Shown here one piece after another: positions 8,426-16,105 of a stretch of DNA of 33,212 nucleotides (position 1 is its first letter; each line of letters starts with the position of its first letter). The notes under the pieces are model-generated. The model had not been told where the DNA came from. It was given only the letters and a program-made list of their open reading frames with translations, and did not search any database. Source of the stretch: Jiulongibacter sp. (GTDB taxonomy: Bacteria; Bacteroidota; Bacteroidia; Cytophagales; Spirosomataceae); NCBI GenBank assembly GCA_024645245.1, contig JAHEBN010000025.1:1-33212 (forward strand), read 5' to 3'. The translations under genes were made by a program, and so were the position numbers.

Positions 8426-10369
8426 TCAAAGCTTAAAATGTATAGAATATAAGCTTTTCGTAAATTTTATGGAGGTTCCTTCGGGGCTGCTATTTATTTC
8501 TAATACACCACCTATTTCTAAGGCTCTGGACTTCATATTATTCAAACCAAAAGAATTCTGAGAATTAGATTCAGCGGAACTGAAACCTATACCATTATCT
8601 ATTATTTCAAGGGTCAAATTTTCTTTTTGAAAATTACCGGATATTATTACTAAAGTTGCTTTTGCGTATTTCTGCACATTATTGAAGGCTTCCTGAACAA
8701 TTCTGAAGAGATTTAAACCTTCTATGGGGTTCAGAACTAAATCGTCACCCTTGAAATGAATTTCTGTTTTGAAAGAATTTCCAACTTCAAATTTTTTTAT
8801 AAACTCCTGTATTCGGGATTTCAGATCACTTGCTGTTATTTCCGAATTATAAGTCGCCCATATGGTATCGCGAAGACTTTGAGCCGCGAGCCTCACCTCA
8901 CCTGAAATGTTTTCCAGTTTTGCTGAAACCAACTGTTTGTTTTCAAAAAGATAAAAGGCGTTGTCTAAACTGGTGCTCACTACTGTCAATTGGGAGCCAA
9001 CACTGTCGTGCAACTCTTTGGCAATTCGTTGCCGTTCAATTTCGCGGGCTGAGATTAATTTTTTCTGGTTTTCTATTTCAAAATTTTTCAATCTTTCCGT
9101 TTCTGCAGCTTTATTTTTGATATTTCTGATTCTCCAGAATAAAGTACCGGCAACTGAAATGATTATCAAGCCCATAGCCATGCCAATAATCCAATTTTTT
9201 TTTTGAGCAATTTCTAATTTTGCTTCCCTGAGTTGGGCTTCTTTTTCAGCATTTTTATATTTGGCATCAAATCCCGCCAAAAGTTCATTGCTTTCCTGAG
9301 TATAAAGGGAGTCACGCATTTGCAGTATCAGTTTCTGATACCTATCCCCTTCGGCAAAATCGTTTTTTACATAGTAAAGCCGTTCTAATGTATAATAACT
9401 TTTAATGATATCACTGTCGCTTTTAAACTCTTTCGCAAGTTCAAGTGATTTTTTCAGGTATTTTTCAGCCGGAATCAGCCTTTTTTGCTCGGTATAAAGC
9501 ATTCCTAAAAACCGGGATGATGTAAGTTGATTCCAGGTGTCGTTAATGGTATCCTGAATATGATAAGCCTCAAGCAAAGGTTTTTCGGCTTTTTCACTTG
9601 CATTTAGGCGTCTGTAAAGATTTCCTCCAGTAGCTAAATAGTTAGCATATTCAGAAAATTTGTTCTGTTTTTTGTAAAATTCGGCGGCAGCGAGATAGAT
9701 ATTTTGAGCCTCCTGATAATTCCCTTGTGCAATGTGGTTGTTTGCTATATTGACATTTATACCAAATGCCCGGTCGTTTAACTTTTCTTTTTTGGCCAAA
9801 TCAATGGCTTGTTGGTTGTACTGATTGGATAATTTATAATTGCCCATATAATGATATAGCCAGCCCAGGTATTCTAATGAATTAATTTCGTAGGGTTTGT
9901 TTTTAATTTGACGTGCTAATTCCAGGGAGCGAACAAGGTGTTTTTTTGATTCGGGGAAGTTATGGTTTTCATAAAAATTAATACCCGCAATCAAGTTTTG
10001 ATATGAAGCACTTTTGTAATCCTTTATTTTTTCAAAAAGTAATATGGCATTTTGCCGGTAAATTGAAGCGGAATCTTTCGCATGACTATCGTAATGTAAA
10101 TTACTTATTTCAACAGCTGCCAGGGCTTCTCCTTTTGTCCAATTTAACTTTTTTGATACCCTTAAAGCTTCATAAAGCTTTGGTTTTGACAAGTCGTGTT
10201 TTTTGTTCGTGCTATATAAATTAGCTAATGCTAATAAGTTAATTACTTTGGAAGTGTCTGATTTGGATTTGCTTATTACGTTTAGCAAACTATCGGTTTT
10301 TGTGTTTTGAGCAAAAGCTTGCTTAAGGGGAAATAATATTAAAAGAGAATGAAGCAAGAAAATTCTCAT
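8426..10369 (-). CDS. TPR-containing sensor histidine kinase (HisKA_3 type)
   Basis: I choose the ATG at 10369 (647 residues) because it overlaps the response regulator stop as ATGA; a GTG two codons upstream is less likely. Order of parts: signal peptide (1-20), helical TPR repeats over about 35-380 (for example YLGWLYHYMGNYKLSNQYNQQAI), a charged coiled coil, one membrane helix (about 394-413), a second coiled coil, a HisKA_3 dimerisation helix with phospho-acceptor H454 in KELHDSVGSQL, and a HATPase_c domain with N-box QEAFNNVQ and G1 box DNGIGF. The periplasmic TPR part would sense a protein or peptide partner. The kinase should phosphorylate the adjacent NarL-type regulator. A run of ten A in the coding strand lies just before the membrane helix. 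Confidence 0.94.
   Translation of the reverse strand: MRIFLLHSLLILFPLKQAFAQNTKTDSLLNVISKSKSDTSKVINLLALANLYSTNKKHDLSKPKLYEALRVSKKLNWTKGEALAAVEISNLHYDSHAKDSASIYRQNAILLFEKIKDYKSASYQNLIAGINFYENHNFPESKKHLVRSLELARQIKNKPYEINSLEYLGWLYHYMGNYKLSNQYNQQAIDLAKKEKLNDRAFGINVNIANNHIAQGNYQEAQNIYLAAAEFYKKQNKFSEYANYLATGGNLYRRLNASEKAEKPLLEAYHIQDTINDTWNQLTSSRFLGMLYTEQKRLIPAEKYLKKSLELAKEFKSDSDIIKSYYTLERLYYVKNDFAEGDRYQKLILQMRDSLYTQESNELLAGFDAKYKNAEKEAQLREAKLEIAQKKNWIIGMAMGLIIISVAGTLFWRIRNIKNKAAETERLKNFEIENQKKLISAREIERQRIAKELHDSVGSQLTVVSTSLDNAFYLFENKQLVSAKLENISGEVRLAAQSLRDTIWATYNSEITASDLKSRIQEFIKKFEVGNSFKTEIHFKGDDLVLNPIEGLNLFRIVQEAFNNVQKYAKATLVIISGNFQKENLTLEIIDNGIGFSSAESNSQNSFGLNNMKSRALEIGGVLEINSSPEGTSIKFTKSLYSIHFKL
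9195..9204 (-). repeat. A10 homopolymer inside the sensor kinase gene
   Basis: Ten consecutive T on the plus strand read as A10 in the coding strand (codons for Gln-Lys-Lys-Asn before the membrane helix). Runs of this length are prone to slippage during replication or transcription. A one-base shift would remove the membrane anchor and kinase domains. Confidence 0.6.
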
Positions 10370-11028
10370 ACCCACTTATTTTTTTGTGCCATGGCCACAG
10401 CGTCTAATTTAGAATGCACCTGCAGCTTTTGATAAATATTTTCTATGTGTTTTCTGGCTGTTTTAGCTGAAATAAAAAGTTGGTCGGCAATCTGATTATA
10501 GGTGAGACCTGCTGCAATTTTTTCCAGAATTTCAATTTCTCTTTTTGTAAGATTGAAATCGTCCGGGCTTTTATAGACTTCTGTCTTTTGGCCTGCCACT
10601 TCCTGTTTACGAAGTATTTGCAAAGTTTTCATGGCTATTGCAGGTGACATAGGAGCACCGCCTTCCATCAATTCTTCGATAGCCGCTACAATTTTTGACG
10701 GTTTCTCATCTTTGGTAAGATATCCCGAAGCACCGGCTTTTATGGCTTCAAATATTTTATCTTCTCTATCCAGTACGCTAAGCATCATTATTTTGATGTT
10801 CGGGAAAAGCTCTTTTACTCGTCTGGTGGTTTCTATTCCATCCATTTCGGGCATTTCGATATCCAACAGAAGCATGTCCGGATGGTGATTATTGAGCTTA
10901 TTTATGGCATCGTATCCACCATTGGCTTGAAACAATATGCCTATCTCGTCAAATATCGAAAGATTCTGGCTGATATTTCGCAGTAAAGTGGGGTTGTCAT
11001 CTACCAGGCCAATTGTAATCATCGACAT
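10366..11028 (-). CDS. NarL/FixJ-family response regulator (receiver + LuxR HTH)
   Basis: The 220-residue protein has a receiver domain (residues 3-120) with acidic pair D10/D11, phospho-acceptor D56 (LLLDIEMPEMDG), S84 and K106. A LuxR-type helix-turn-helix follows (about 155-216; LTKREIEILEKIAAGLTYNQIADQLFISAKTARKHIENIYQKL). It is transcribed first in a two-gene operon with the sensor kinase, linked by an ATGA overlap that implies translational coupling. A strong promoter match lies just upstream, so close that the leader would be only about 5-8 bases; the ATG at residue 3 is an alternative start. Two palindromes in the divergent spacer are possible binding sites for this protein. Confidence 0.95.
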   Translation of the reverse strand: MSMITIGLVDDNPTLLRNISQNLSIFDEIGILFQANGGYDAINKLNNHHPDMLLLDIEMPEMDGIETTRRVKELFPNIKIMMLSVLDREDKIFEAIKAGASGYLTKDEKPSKIVAAIEELMEGGAPMSPAIAMKTLQILRKQEVAGQKTEVYKSPDDFNLTKREIEILEKIAAGLTYNQIADQLFISAKTARKHIENIYQKLQVHSKLDAVAMAQKNKWV

Positions 11029-11039
11029 TTGTTTTTACA

Positions 11040-11071
11040 CAAATGTATGATTTAATGTATTCTAAATACAA
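11040..11071 (-). promoter_or_regulatory. candidate promoter of the two-component operon (TTG-N21-TACATTTG)
   Basis: On the minus strand TTG (11069-11071) and TACATTTG (11040-11047) are 21 bases apart, a perfect fit to the Bacteroidota consensus. The expected transcription start is near 11035, only a few bases before the ATG at 11028. Palindrome A (11070-11089) overlaps the -33 element. Confidence 0.72.
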
Positions 11072-11089
11072 TAGGGCATTTGACGTATT
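11070..11089. promoter_or_regulatory. candidate operator A (imperfect 20-bp palindrome)
   Basis: AATAGGGCATTTGACGTATT is an imperfect inverted repeat that shares its left half (AATAGGGCA) with operator B 65 bp away. It overlaps the -33 element of the response regulator promoter, the position expected for a repressor or for autoregulation. Confidence 0.5.
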
Positions 11090-11134
11090 TTATTATTCCT
11101 AATTCATTTTTTGCAAAAAGATTAATAACATGGA

Positions 11135-11154
11135 AATAGGGCAAATGCCTTATT
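11135..11154. promoter_or_regulatory. candidate operator B (near-perfect 20-bp palindrome)
   Basis: AATAGGGCAAATGCCTTATT is a palindrome with one mismatch per arm around the centre GGCAAATGCC. It lies about 55 bp upstream of the divergent LytTR gene and 65 bp from operator A, measured centre to centre. Confidence 0.55.
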
Positions 11155-11208
11155 GATTTAATTTTTAAACGCTCTCATTTTTGTCTATCAAATTTTAACT
11201 ATTCGGAT

Positions 11209-11538
11209 TTGGAAAATCTAAAATTTATCAGAAACATAGAATTGCTGGCGGACGAAATCCTGATGTTTGAGTCTGATGTCAACTATTCTCAGATTTGGTT
11301 AAGCAATGGCAAAAAAGTGATAGTGGCTAAAACGCTAAAGCAAAAATCGGAAATAGTAAAAAATTCTCCTTTTGTGAGGGTCAATCGCCAAATAATGCTC
11401 AATGCCAACTATGTAAAAAGCCTAGGAAATGAACAAACAAAACAAACTGCAGAACTTACCAATGGATTAAAAATCACTTTCTCACGTCGACGAGCTGCTC
11501 AAGCTCACAATGATATTAAAAACTATTTAATTAATTGA
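11209..11538 (+). CDS. stand-alone LytTR DNA-binding protein, TTG start
   Basis: The 109-residue protein is a bare LytTR domain: ADEILMFESDVNYSQIWLSNGKKVIVAKTL (14-43), then FVRVNRQIMLNANYV (55-69) and a basic end FSRRRAAQAHNDI. The frame has no ATG before a stop at 11137-11139. The first internal ATG (residue 19) would cut off the first beta strand, so the TTG at 11209 is the likely start. It is divergent from the two-component operon across a 180-bp spacer with two palindromes. It lies 19 bp upstream of the beta-helix gene and is probably cotranscribed with it. It may regulate that surface protein unit; this is inference. Confidence 0.85.
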   Translation: MENLKFIRNIELLADEILMFESDVNYSQIWLSNGKKVIVAKTLKQKSEIVKNSPFVRVNRQIMLNANYVKSLGNEQTKQTAELTNGLKITFSRRRAAQAHNDIKNYLIN

Positions 11539-11557
11539 TATTTAACTATTTAATAAA

Positions 11558-12643
11558 ATGAAAACAAAAATTTTACTTCTTACTTTTTTTATACTTTCGG
11601 CAAGTTTATTGAGCCGAGCGGCTATAATTTCTGTGGTTAACGGAGATAATTTACAGACAAAAATCACGAATGCTACTGCTGGTGATGTGCTCAAGGTGGC
11701 TGCTGGTAATTATGCTTCCATTGTGATTGACAAGCAACTTACGTTTATTGGTACGGGTTATTTTTTACCTGCAGGTGGGCCAGGTGTTGGGCCTGCAATT
11801 ATCAATGGAAATGTCGAATTTACGGATGGTTCAGCCAACTCAATGATGAGCGGATTTCAAATAAGTCAATATGTTTATATAGGAGCTTCAAATATAGTTT
11901 TTTCAAGGAATTTCGTAAATGCCGTAGGGTATACTTTTTATGTTGGACAAAATAGTACTGCGAATAAAACGGTTCAGAATGTAGTCGTGAAGCAGAATTA
12001 TATGGTTTTATCCAATATTCAATTCAATGGTTCTTTCAGTTTTCCAAACTCTAATTTTAGTTTCAAAAACAACATAGTAGTTGGTAGTTTTTATTTAAAT
12101 TATGGTTCCGAATCTTCGGGTGTTTATGTAAACAATACTTTCGGTGCCGATATAAATGCAGGTTATGATTTTTTTCAAATGAATGCTGGTTCTGCAACCA
12201 ACACTTCGTTCTACAATAATATTTTTTGTAAAGCAATTTACAATAGCTCAAATTATTTGTTGGGTAGTGGCTCCAACATACCTCAAAACTTTTTATATAA
12301 TATTTTGAGTGGAAACGGCACTCCTGAACTTAATGCACCCAACACAAACCTGATTAACCAGGACAAAAGCACGTTTTTTATTGGATATCCTTCAAATACA
12401 GCAGGCGTAACAACTGATGCCAAAAATATCCTTTTGCCAGGATCGCCAGCATCAAGTTTTGGTAAACTGTCTCCATATGACCAAAATGCTGTGAATACCG
12501 ATGCGGGGGCATTTGGGGGTGAAGAGCCTTATGTGCAGTCAGGAATACCGATAGGCCCATACGTTTACAAGTTGGTGGTGCCAACAGTAGCAGCCAATAA
12601 TAGTACAATTCAGATTCAGGTGAAGGCTAAAACTAATAATTAA
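11558..12643 (+). CDS. secreted right-handed beta-helix repeat protein
   Basis: A signal peptide (MKTKILLLTFFILSASLLSRA) leads into a 361-residue protein with the rhythm of a parallel beta helix. An opening NGDNLQTKITNATAGDVLKVAAGNY is typical of pectate-lyase-like and DUF1565-like solenoids. Rungs repeat N-N motifs (FKNNIVVGSF, VNNTFGAD, YNNIFCKA, LYNILSGN). The end DAGAFGGEEPYVQSGIPIGPYVYKL is a common closing segment of such proteins in this phylum. No catalytic residues can be assigned, so it could be an adhesin, a polysaccharide-binding protein or a lyase. It is followed after one base by the next secreted protein gene, and the two are very likely made together. Confidence 0.82.
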   Translation: MKTKILLLTFFILSASLLSRAAIISVVNGDNLQTKITNATAGDVLKVAAGNYASIVIDKQLTFIGTGYFLPAGGPGVGPAIINGNVEFTDGSANSMMSGFQISQYVYIGASNIVFSRNFVNAVGYTFYVGQNSTANKTVQNVVVKQNYMVLSNIQFNGSFSFPNSNFSFKNNIVVGSFYLNYGSESSGVYVNNTFGADINAGYDFFQMNAGSATNTSFYNNIFCKAIYNSSNYLLGSGSNIPQNFLYNILSGNGTPELNAPNTNLINQDKSTFFIGYPSNTAGVTTDAKNILLPGSPASSFGKLSPYDQNAVNTDAGAFGGEEPYVQSGIPIGPYVYKLVVPTVAANNSTIQIQVKAKTNN

Positions 12644-12644
12644 A

Positions 12645-14117
12645 ATGTATAAAAGAATAGTTACCTCAATTATTATCTTCTTTTTTGCCTTTAAAGTTAA
12701 TGCTCAGGCAGAATTAGAATTGGGAGAATTTTATTGGGATTCCGACCCCGGATTTGGCAACGGTCTTGTATTGGCCAATTTAATAACCAAAAATTTGACC
12801 AGTTTAGATTCCACACTACTAATAAATGTAAACAGTCTTACACCCGGTAATCATATACTTTATGTTAGGTTTAAAGACAAAGATGGAAATTGGTCACAGC
12901 CAGCCAGTTATTTTGTGATGATTGCACCTGAGCAAAAAAATTTAGGAGAAGATCCTGCAGATGTAAGAAAATTGGAATATGCCTGGGATGAAGGTACAGT
13001 TTCAGAATTAAATATTAACGGAATACAGGATTTTGAGTTTGAGAAAAGCATACCTACCTCCGGGCTGGGTATTGGTTTTCATCAATTAAGTGTCCGTTTT
13101 AAAGACCCATACGGTTATTGGAGTATCTGGCATAAAAAGGGTGTTTTTATTGAAAATGAATCGCCAGGTTCTAACATCACTAGAATTGAGTATTTCCTTA
13201 ATACCGACCCTGGTCTTGATATGGCTACTTCGGCGACTTTTACTCCAGCCGTTGGCAATGATGTAGAATCCAATTTTGAGCCTTCTACTTCTGGCTTGCA
13301 ACAAGGTTTAAATTTACTAACATTCAGGGCCAAAGATGCTTCCGGAAATTGGTCTGCCTTTTACACCAAGCCCTTTATAAATGATAATTCTTTTACACTA
13401 TCTGCTGGTAATGTTAACCCGATCGCTTTTTGTGAAACGGTGGAAATTCCTGTTCCATTTACTACTACGGGAGTTTTTCCAAATGAGAACACTTTTAAAT
13501 TACAGCTGAGTGATATCAATGGCCAAAATTTTGTGGATTTGTCCACTATTCGGATAGGTAATACATTGAAAGCGAATATACCAACGGGTTTAGCCGGAGG
13601 TTTTGGGTATCGTATCAGAGTATTGAGTTCGCTCCCACTTATGAGAAGTATTTCTGCAACAGTAATCACTGTAAAAACCAAACCTTATGTAAGTTTGTAC
13701 GGAACACAAACGATCAATTTTGAGCAATCTTCCGATTTAACAGTTACAGCATCAGGTACATTGCCAATTACCTATACCTTGAATGAGGAGAGTTTTATGG
13801 CAAACTCTTCAACAAGCACACGTACAGTCGCTCCTACAATAACCACTTATTATACTCTGACATCTACTCAAAATGAGTGCGGTGCTGGCACCGTAAATTC
13901 AGCTCCTGTGGTCGTAACAGTAATTTGCCCAGCAAACATTGTACATTCTACTGGCACATTACCAGCTACTATTTATCAGGCTTCTTCAACCATCATAAGT
14001 CAGAAAAAAGCAATAAATAGCCCACTTAGTTATAGGGCAGGAGGAAGTATAAGTTTGGAGCCTGGATTTGAAGTTTCAGGAAATGTATTTAGGGCACAAA
14101 TTGGGGGTTGTTTATAG
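12645..14117 (+). CDS. secreted repeat protein with GCX-type C-terminus
   Basis: A signal peptide (MYKRIVTSIIIFFFAFKVNAQ) precedes 490 residues with three imperfect repeats of about 75 residues (about 25-92, 105-172, 178-245). Each begins with a motif like EYFLNTDPGL and ends with a motif like LSVRFKDPYGYWS. An Ig-like beta region follows (about 350-425, LPITYTLNEE ... TTYYTLTSTQNECG). The last 65 residues (YRAGGSISLEPGFEVSGNVFRAQIGGCL) end in Gly-Cys-X, as in the GCX-COOH putative sorting regions of secreted Bacteroidota proteins. It is probably exported by Sec and anchored or processed at the surface. The gene starts one base after the beta-helix stop codon, so the pair likely forms one surface system. 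A bidirectional terminator follows. Confidence 0.8.
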   Translation: MYKRIVTSIIIFFFAFKVNAQAELELGEFYWDSDPGFGNGLVLANLITKNLTSLDSTLLINVNSLTPGNHILYVRFKDKDGNWSQPASYFVMIAPEQKNLGEDPADVRKLEYAWDEGTVSELNINGIQDFEFEKSIPTSGLGIGFHQLSVRFKDPYGYWSIWHKKGVFIENESPGSNITRIEYFLNTDPGLDMATSATFTPAVGNDVESNFEPSTSGLQQGLNLLTFRAKDASGNWSAFYTKPFINDNSFTLSAGNVNPIAFCETVEIPVPFTTTGVFPNENTFKLQLSDINGQNFVDLSTIRIGNTLKANIPTGLAGGFGYRIRVLSSLPLMRSISATVITVKTKPYVSLYGTQTINFEQSSDLTVTASGTLPITYTLNEESFMANSSTSTRTVAPTITTYYTLTSTQNECGAGTVNSAPVVVTVICPANIVHSTGTLPATIYQASSTIISQKKAINSPLSYRAGGSISLEPGFEVSGNVFRAQIGGCL

Positions 14118-14238
14118 AATAATGTAACAACATAGCTTTTTTAAACTGTTTATTTTTCTCGAGATTGAGTATCTGTATTATACAGTCTACAAATTCATTT
14201 AATAACTGATTTTTAAAATAAGGATTCATTAATACCTA

Positions 14239-14278
14239 AAAAGCCCGAAGTCTCTATAAGGTGAAACTTCGGGCTTTT
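14239..14278. terminator. bidirectional intrinsic terminator
   Basis: A 13-bp perfect stem (AAAAGCCCGAAGT at 14239-14251 with ACTTCGGGCTTTT at 14266-14278) has a 14-base loop. It lies between convergent genes and has T-rich ends in both directions, so it serves both the GCX protein and the TIM-barrel isomerase transcripts. Confidence 0.92.
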
Positions 14279-14300
14279 AAATATTCAGGAAAATCAATTT

Positions 14301-15197
14301 TTACACATCACAAATCTGAACGCAACGCTTCAGCGAAGCCAACATGCCTGCCTTATCTTTTGGAGTAGGGATAAACTCCTGACCAAGGTATCCTTTATAA
14401 CCTGTTTCTATCAAAGCTTTAATAACTGCAGGATAATAAATTTCCTGCGTTTCGTCTATTTCCTTACGGCCGGGCATGCCACCTGTGTGATAATGATTGA
14501 TGTATTTGCCGAATTTCCGTATGTTACGTATGTGGTCGCCGTGCATGCTTTGCATGTGGAAAATGTCGTAAAGCAATTTGAAATAATCTGAATTTACCAT
14601 TTCGCATAAGCTTACACCCCAATCTATGTGATCACACATGTAATCGCGGTGGCTGTCGCGAGAACTCAATAATTCCATCGAAAGTACCACATCGTATTTT
14701 TCACATGTTGGAATCAGGCGGCGGATAACCTGAGCACAGTTGATCATACCGGTATAATCATTCATCCCGTTTCTGTTTCCGGAAAAGCAAATAAGCGTTT
14801 TAATGCCGTTTGCTGCTGCAGTTGGAATCAAATCTTCGTAAAATGCCACGAGGGTATCGTGGTTTTTCGGTTCATTGAAGAAGTTATTCAAACCCATGCC
14901 TGCTGGCCAGGTGCCCCAGCCCATACCTGCTGTAAGGCCGTATTTTTTAAGAATCGGCCATTCTTCGGGTCCGGTAAGTTCTATAGACGCCATTCCGATG
15001 TTTTTTACACCCTGACACAATTCTTCGAATGGAATACTTTGGTAACACCAGCGACATACCGAGTGCTTGATATTATTTTTAAGTTTGACATCTGTATTTC
15101 CAAGTGCTTCCACTGCAAAAGCAGAGGAGCTAAGTGAAGTGGCAGCAACTGTGCCCAAGGCTTTTAGTGCATCTCTACGGCTTGAGGTTGGTTTCAT
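14301..15197 (-). CDS. Tat-exported sugar phosphate isomerase/epimerase (hydroxypyruvate isomerase-like TIM barrel)
   Basis: I choose the ATG at 15197 (298 residues). The longer frame from a TTG at 15221 is unlikely because a perfect promoter places the RNA start near 15219. The start MKPTSSRRDALKALGTVAAT holds a Tat motif, and the mature protein begins after about residue 30. The fold is a xylose isomerase-like TIM barrel. Candidate metal ligands are E175 (LSMELLSSR), D211 and H214 (LYDIFHMQ), H237 (INHYHTGG) and E274 (LGQEFIP), the set expected for hydroxypyruvate isomerase-like enzymes. Export to the periplasm argues against a cytosolic sugar-phosphate substrate and for a free sugar or keto-sugar. 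It follows NIPSNAP and dienelactone hydrolase genes on the same strand. Confidence 0.88.
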   Translation of the reverse strand: MKPTSSRRDALKALGTVAATSLSSSAFAVEALGNTDVKLKNNIKHSVCRWCYQSIPFEELCQGVKNIGMASIELTGPEEWPILKKYGLTAGMGWGTWPAGMGLNNFFNEPKNHDTLVAFYEDLIPTAAANGIKTLICFSGNRNGMNDYTGMINCAQVIRRLIPTCEKYDVVLSMELLSSRDSHRDYMCDHIDWGVSLCEMVNSDYFKLLYDIFHMQSMHGDHIRNIRKFGKYINHYHTGGMPGRKEIDETQEIYYPAVIKALIETGYKGYLGQEFIPTPKDKAGMLASLKRCVQICDV

Positions 15198-15223
15198 TGT
15201 ATAAATTAAGGTTGTTATCAAGT

Positions 15224-15254
15224 CAAATGTAAAAAGATATTTGACTTAGCTCAA
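15224..15254 (-). promoter_or_regulatory. candidate promoter of the Tat TIM-barrel gene (TTG-N20-TACATTTG)
   Basis: On the minus strand TTG (15252-15254) lies 20 bases before TACATTTG (15224-15231), a perfect consensus match. It overlaps the 3' end of the dienelactone hydrolase gene and predicts a leader of about 22 bases for the ATG at 15197. Confidence 0.7.
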
Positions 15255-16103
15255 TGTTTCTTTAAAAAGATTTAAGGTTCTTTCCCAAGCCAATTTTGCT
15301 ACTTCGGGATTATAACGTGCTTCAGAAGTATCGTTATTAAAAGCATGCTGTGCACCTTCGTAAACAAAAAGCTGGTAATCTACTTTGCTCTCTTTCAAGG
15401 CAGCTTCAAAAGCGGGTATTCCTTCATTTATTCGCGTATCCAGTCCCCCGTATTGAATGAGCATTTTGGCTTTTATTTTGGCCACATCTTCGGTATCCGG
15501 TTGGCGACCATAGTAGGGGACGGCGGCATTTAATAGTGGGTCATGCACGGCCATCTGATTGGCGAAACCTCCACCCCAGCAAAATCCGACAGTTCCCGTT
15601 TTTCCGTTACTTTTTTCGTGATTTCTTAAGTAAACGAGCCCGGCAAGCAGGTTTTGGCGGGTTTGTTCCACATCCAATTTGCCAAACAAACCGCGGGCTT
15701 CGTCTTCGTTTTCTGGAGTTCCACCCAATGGCGATAGTGCGTCTATTCCCAGCGAAAGATATCCGGCTTTTGCCACCCGTCTGGTTACATCCTTGATATG
15801 TCCGGTGAGTCCCCGGTTTTCGTGAATAACCATTACTCCGCCAGTTTTGCCGGAAAGATTTTTAGGCATGGCCAAATATCCTTTTACGGTACAATCTTTT
15901 CCCGGAAAGCTTACTTCCATTATATCGAGGTCATTGTCGTTTTCAGGTACCATGGCATGGGCGTATCCACCTTCCAGTAGGGGAAGAATCGCCATTGCCG
16001 CCGCTGTTCCACCCGCCAGTTTTGCGAGTTTTTTCATGAATACCTCACGGCTCAGAGGAGCGTGGGTGTATTCGTCAAAAAGATTTATAATTCGCTGATC
16101 CAT
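15246..16103 (-). CDS. dienelactone hydrolase family protein
   Basis: This is an alpha/beta hydrolase of 285 residues with the dienelactone hydrolase triad: C175 in GFCWGGG, D222 in YGGLDTRI and H253 in GAQHAF, plus E95 in VIHENRG. The N-terminus LSREVFMKKLAKLAGGTAAAMAILPLL looks like the export signal of relatives that carry SRRxFL, but the second Arg is Glu here, so Tat export may be lost or weakened. Related proteins hydrolyse lactones or esters in the periplasm or cytosol. It begins two bases after the NIPSNAP stop codon, so the two are cotranscribed. The substrate is not known. Confidence 0.92.
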   Translation of the reverse strand: MDQRIINLFDEYTHAPLSREVFMKKLAKLAGGTAAAMAILPLLEGGYAHAMVPENDNDLDIMEVSFPGKDCTVKGYLAMPKNLSGKTGGVMVIHENRGLTGHIKDVTRRVAKAGYLSLGIDALSPLGGTPENEDEARGLFGKLDVEQTRQNLLAGLVYLRNHEKSNGKTGTVGFCWGGGFANQMAVHDPLLNAAVPYYGRQPDTEDVAKIKAKMLIQYGGLDTRINEGIPAFEAALKESKVDYQLFVYEGAQHAFNNDTSEARYNPEVAKLAWERTLNLFKETLS

Positions 16104-16105
16104 AA

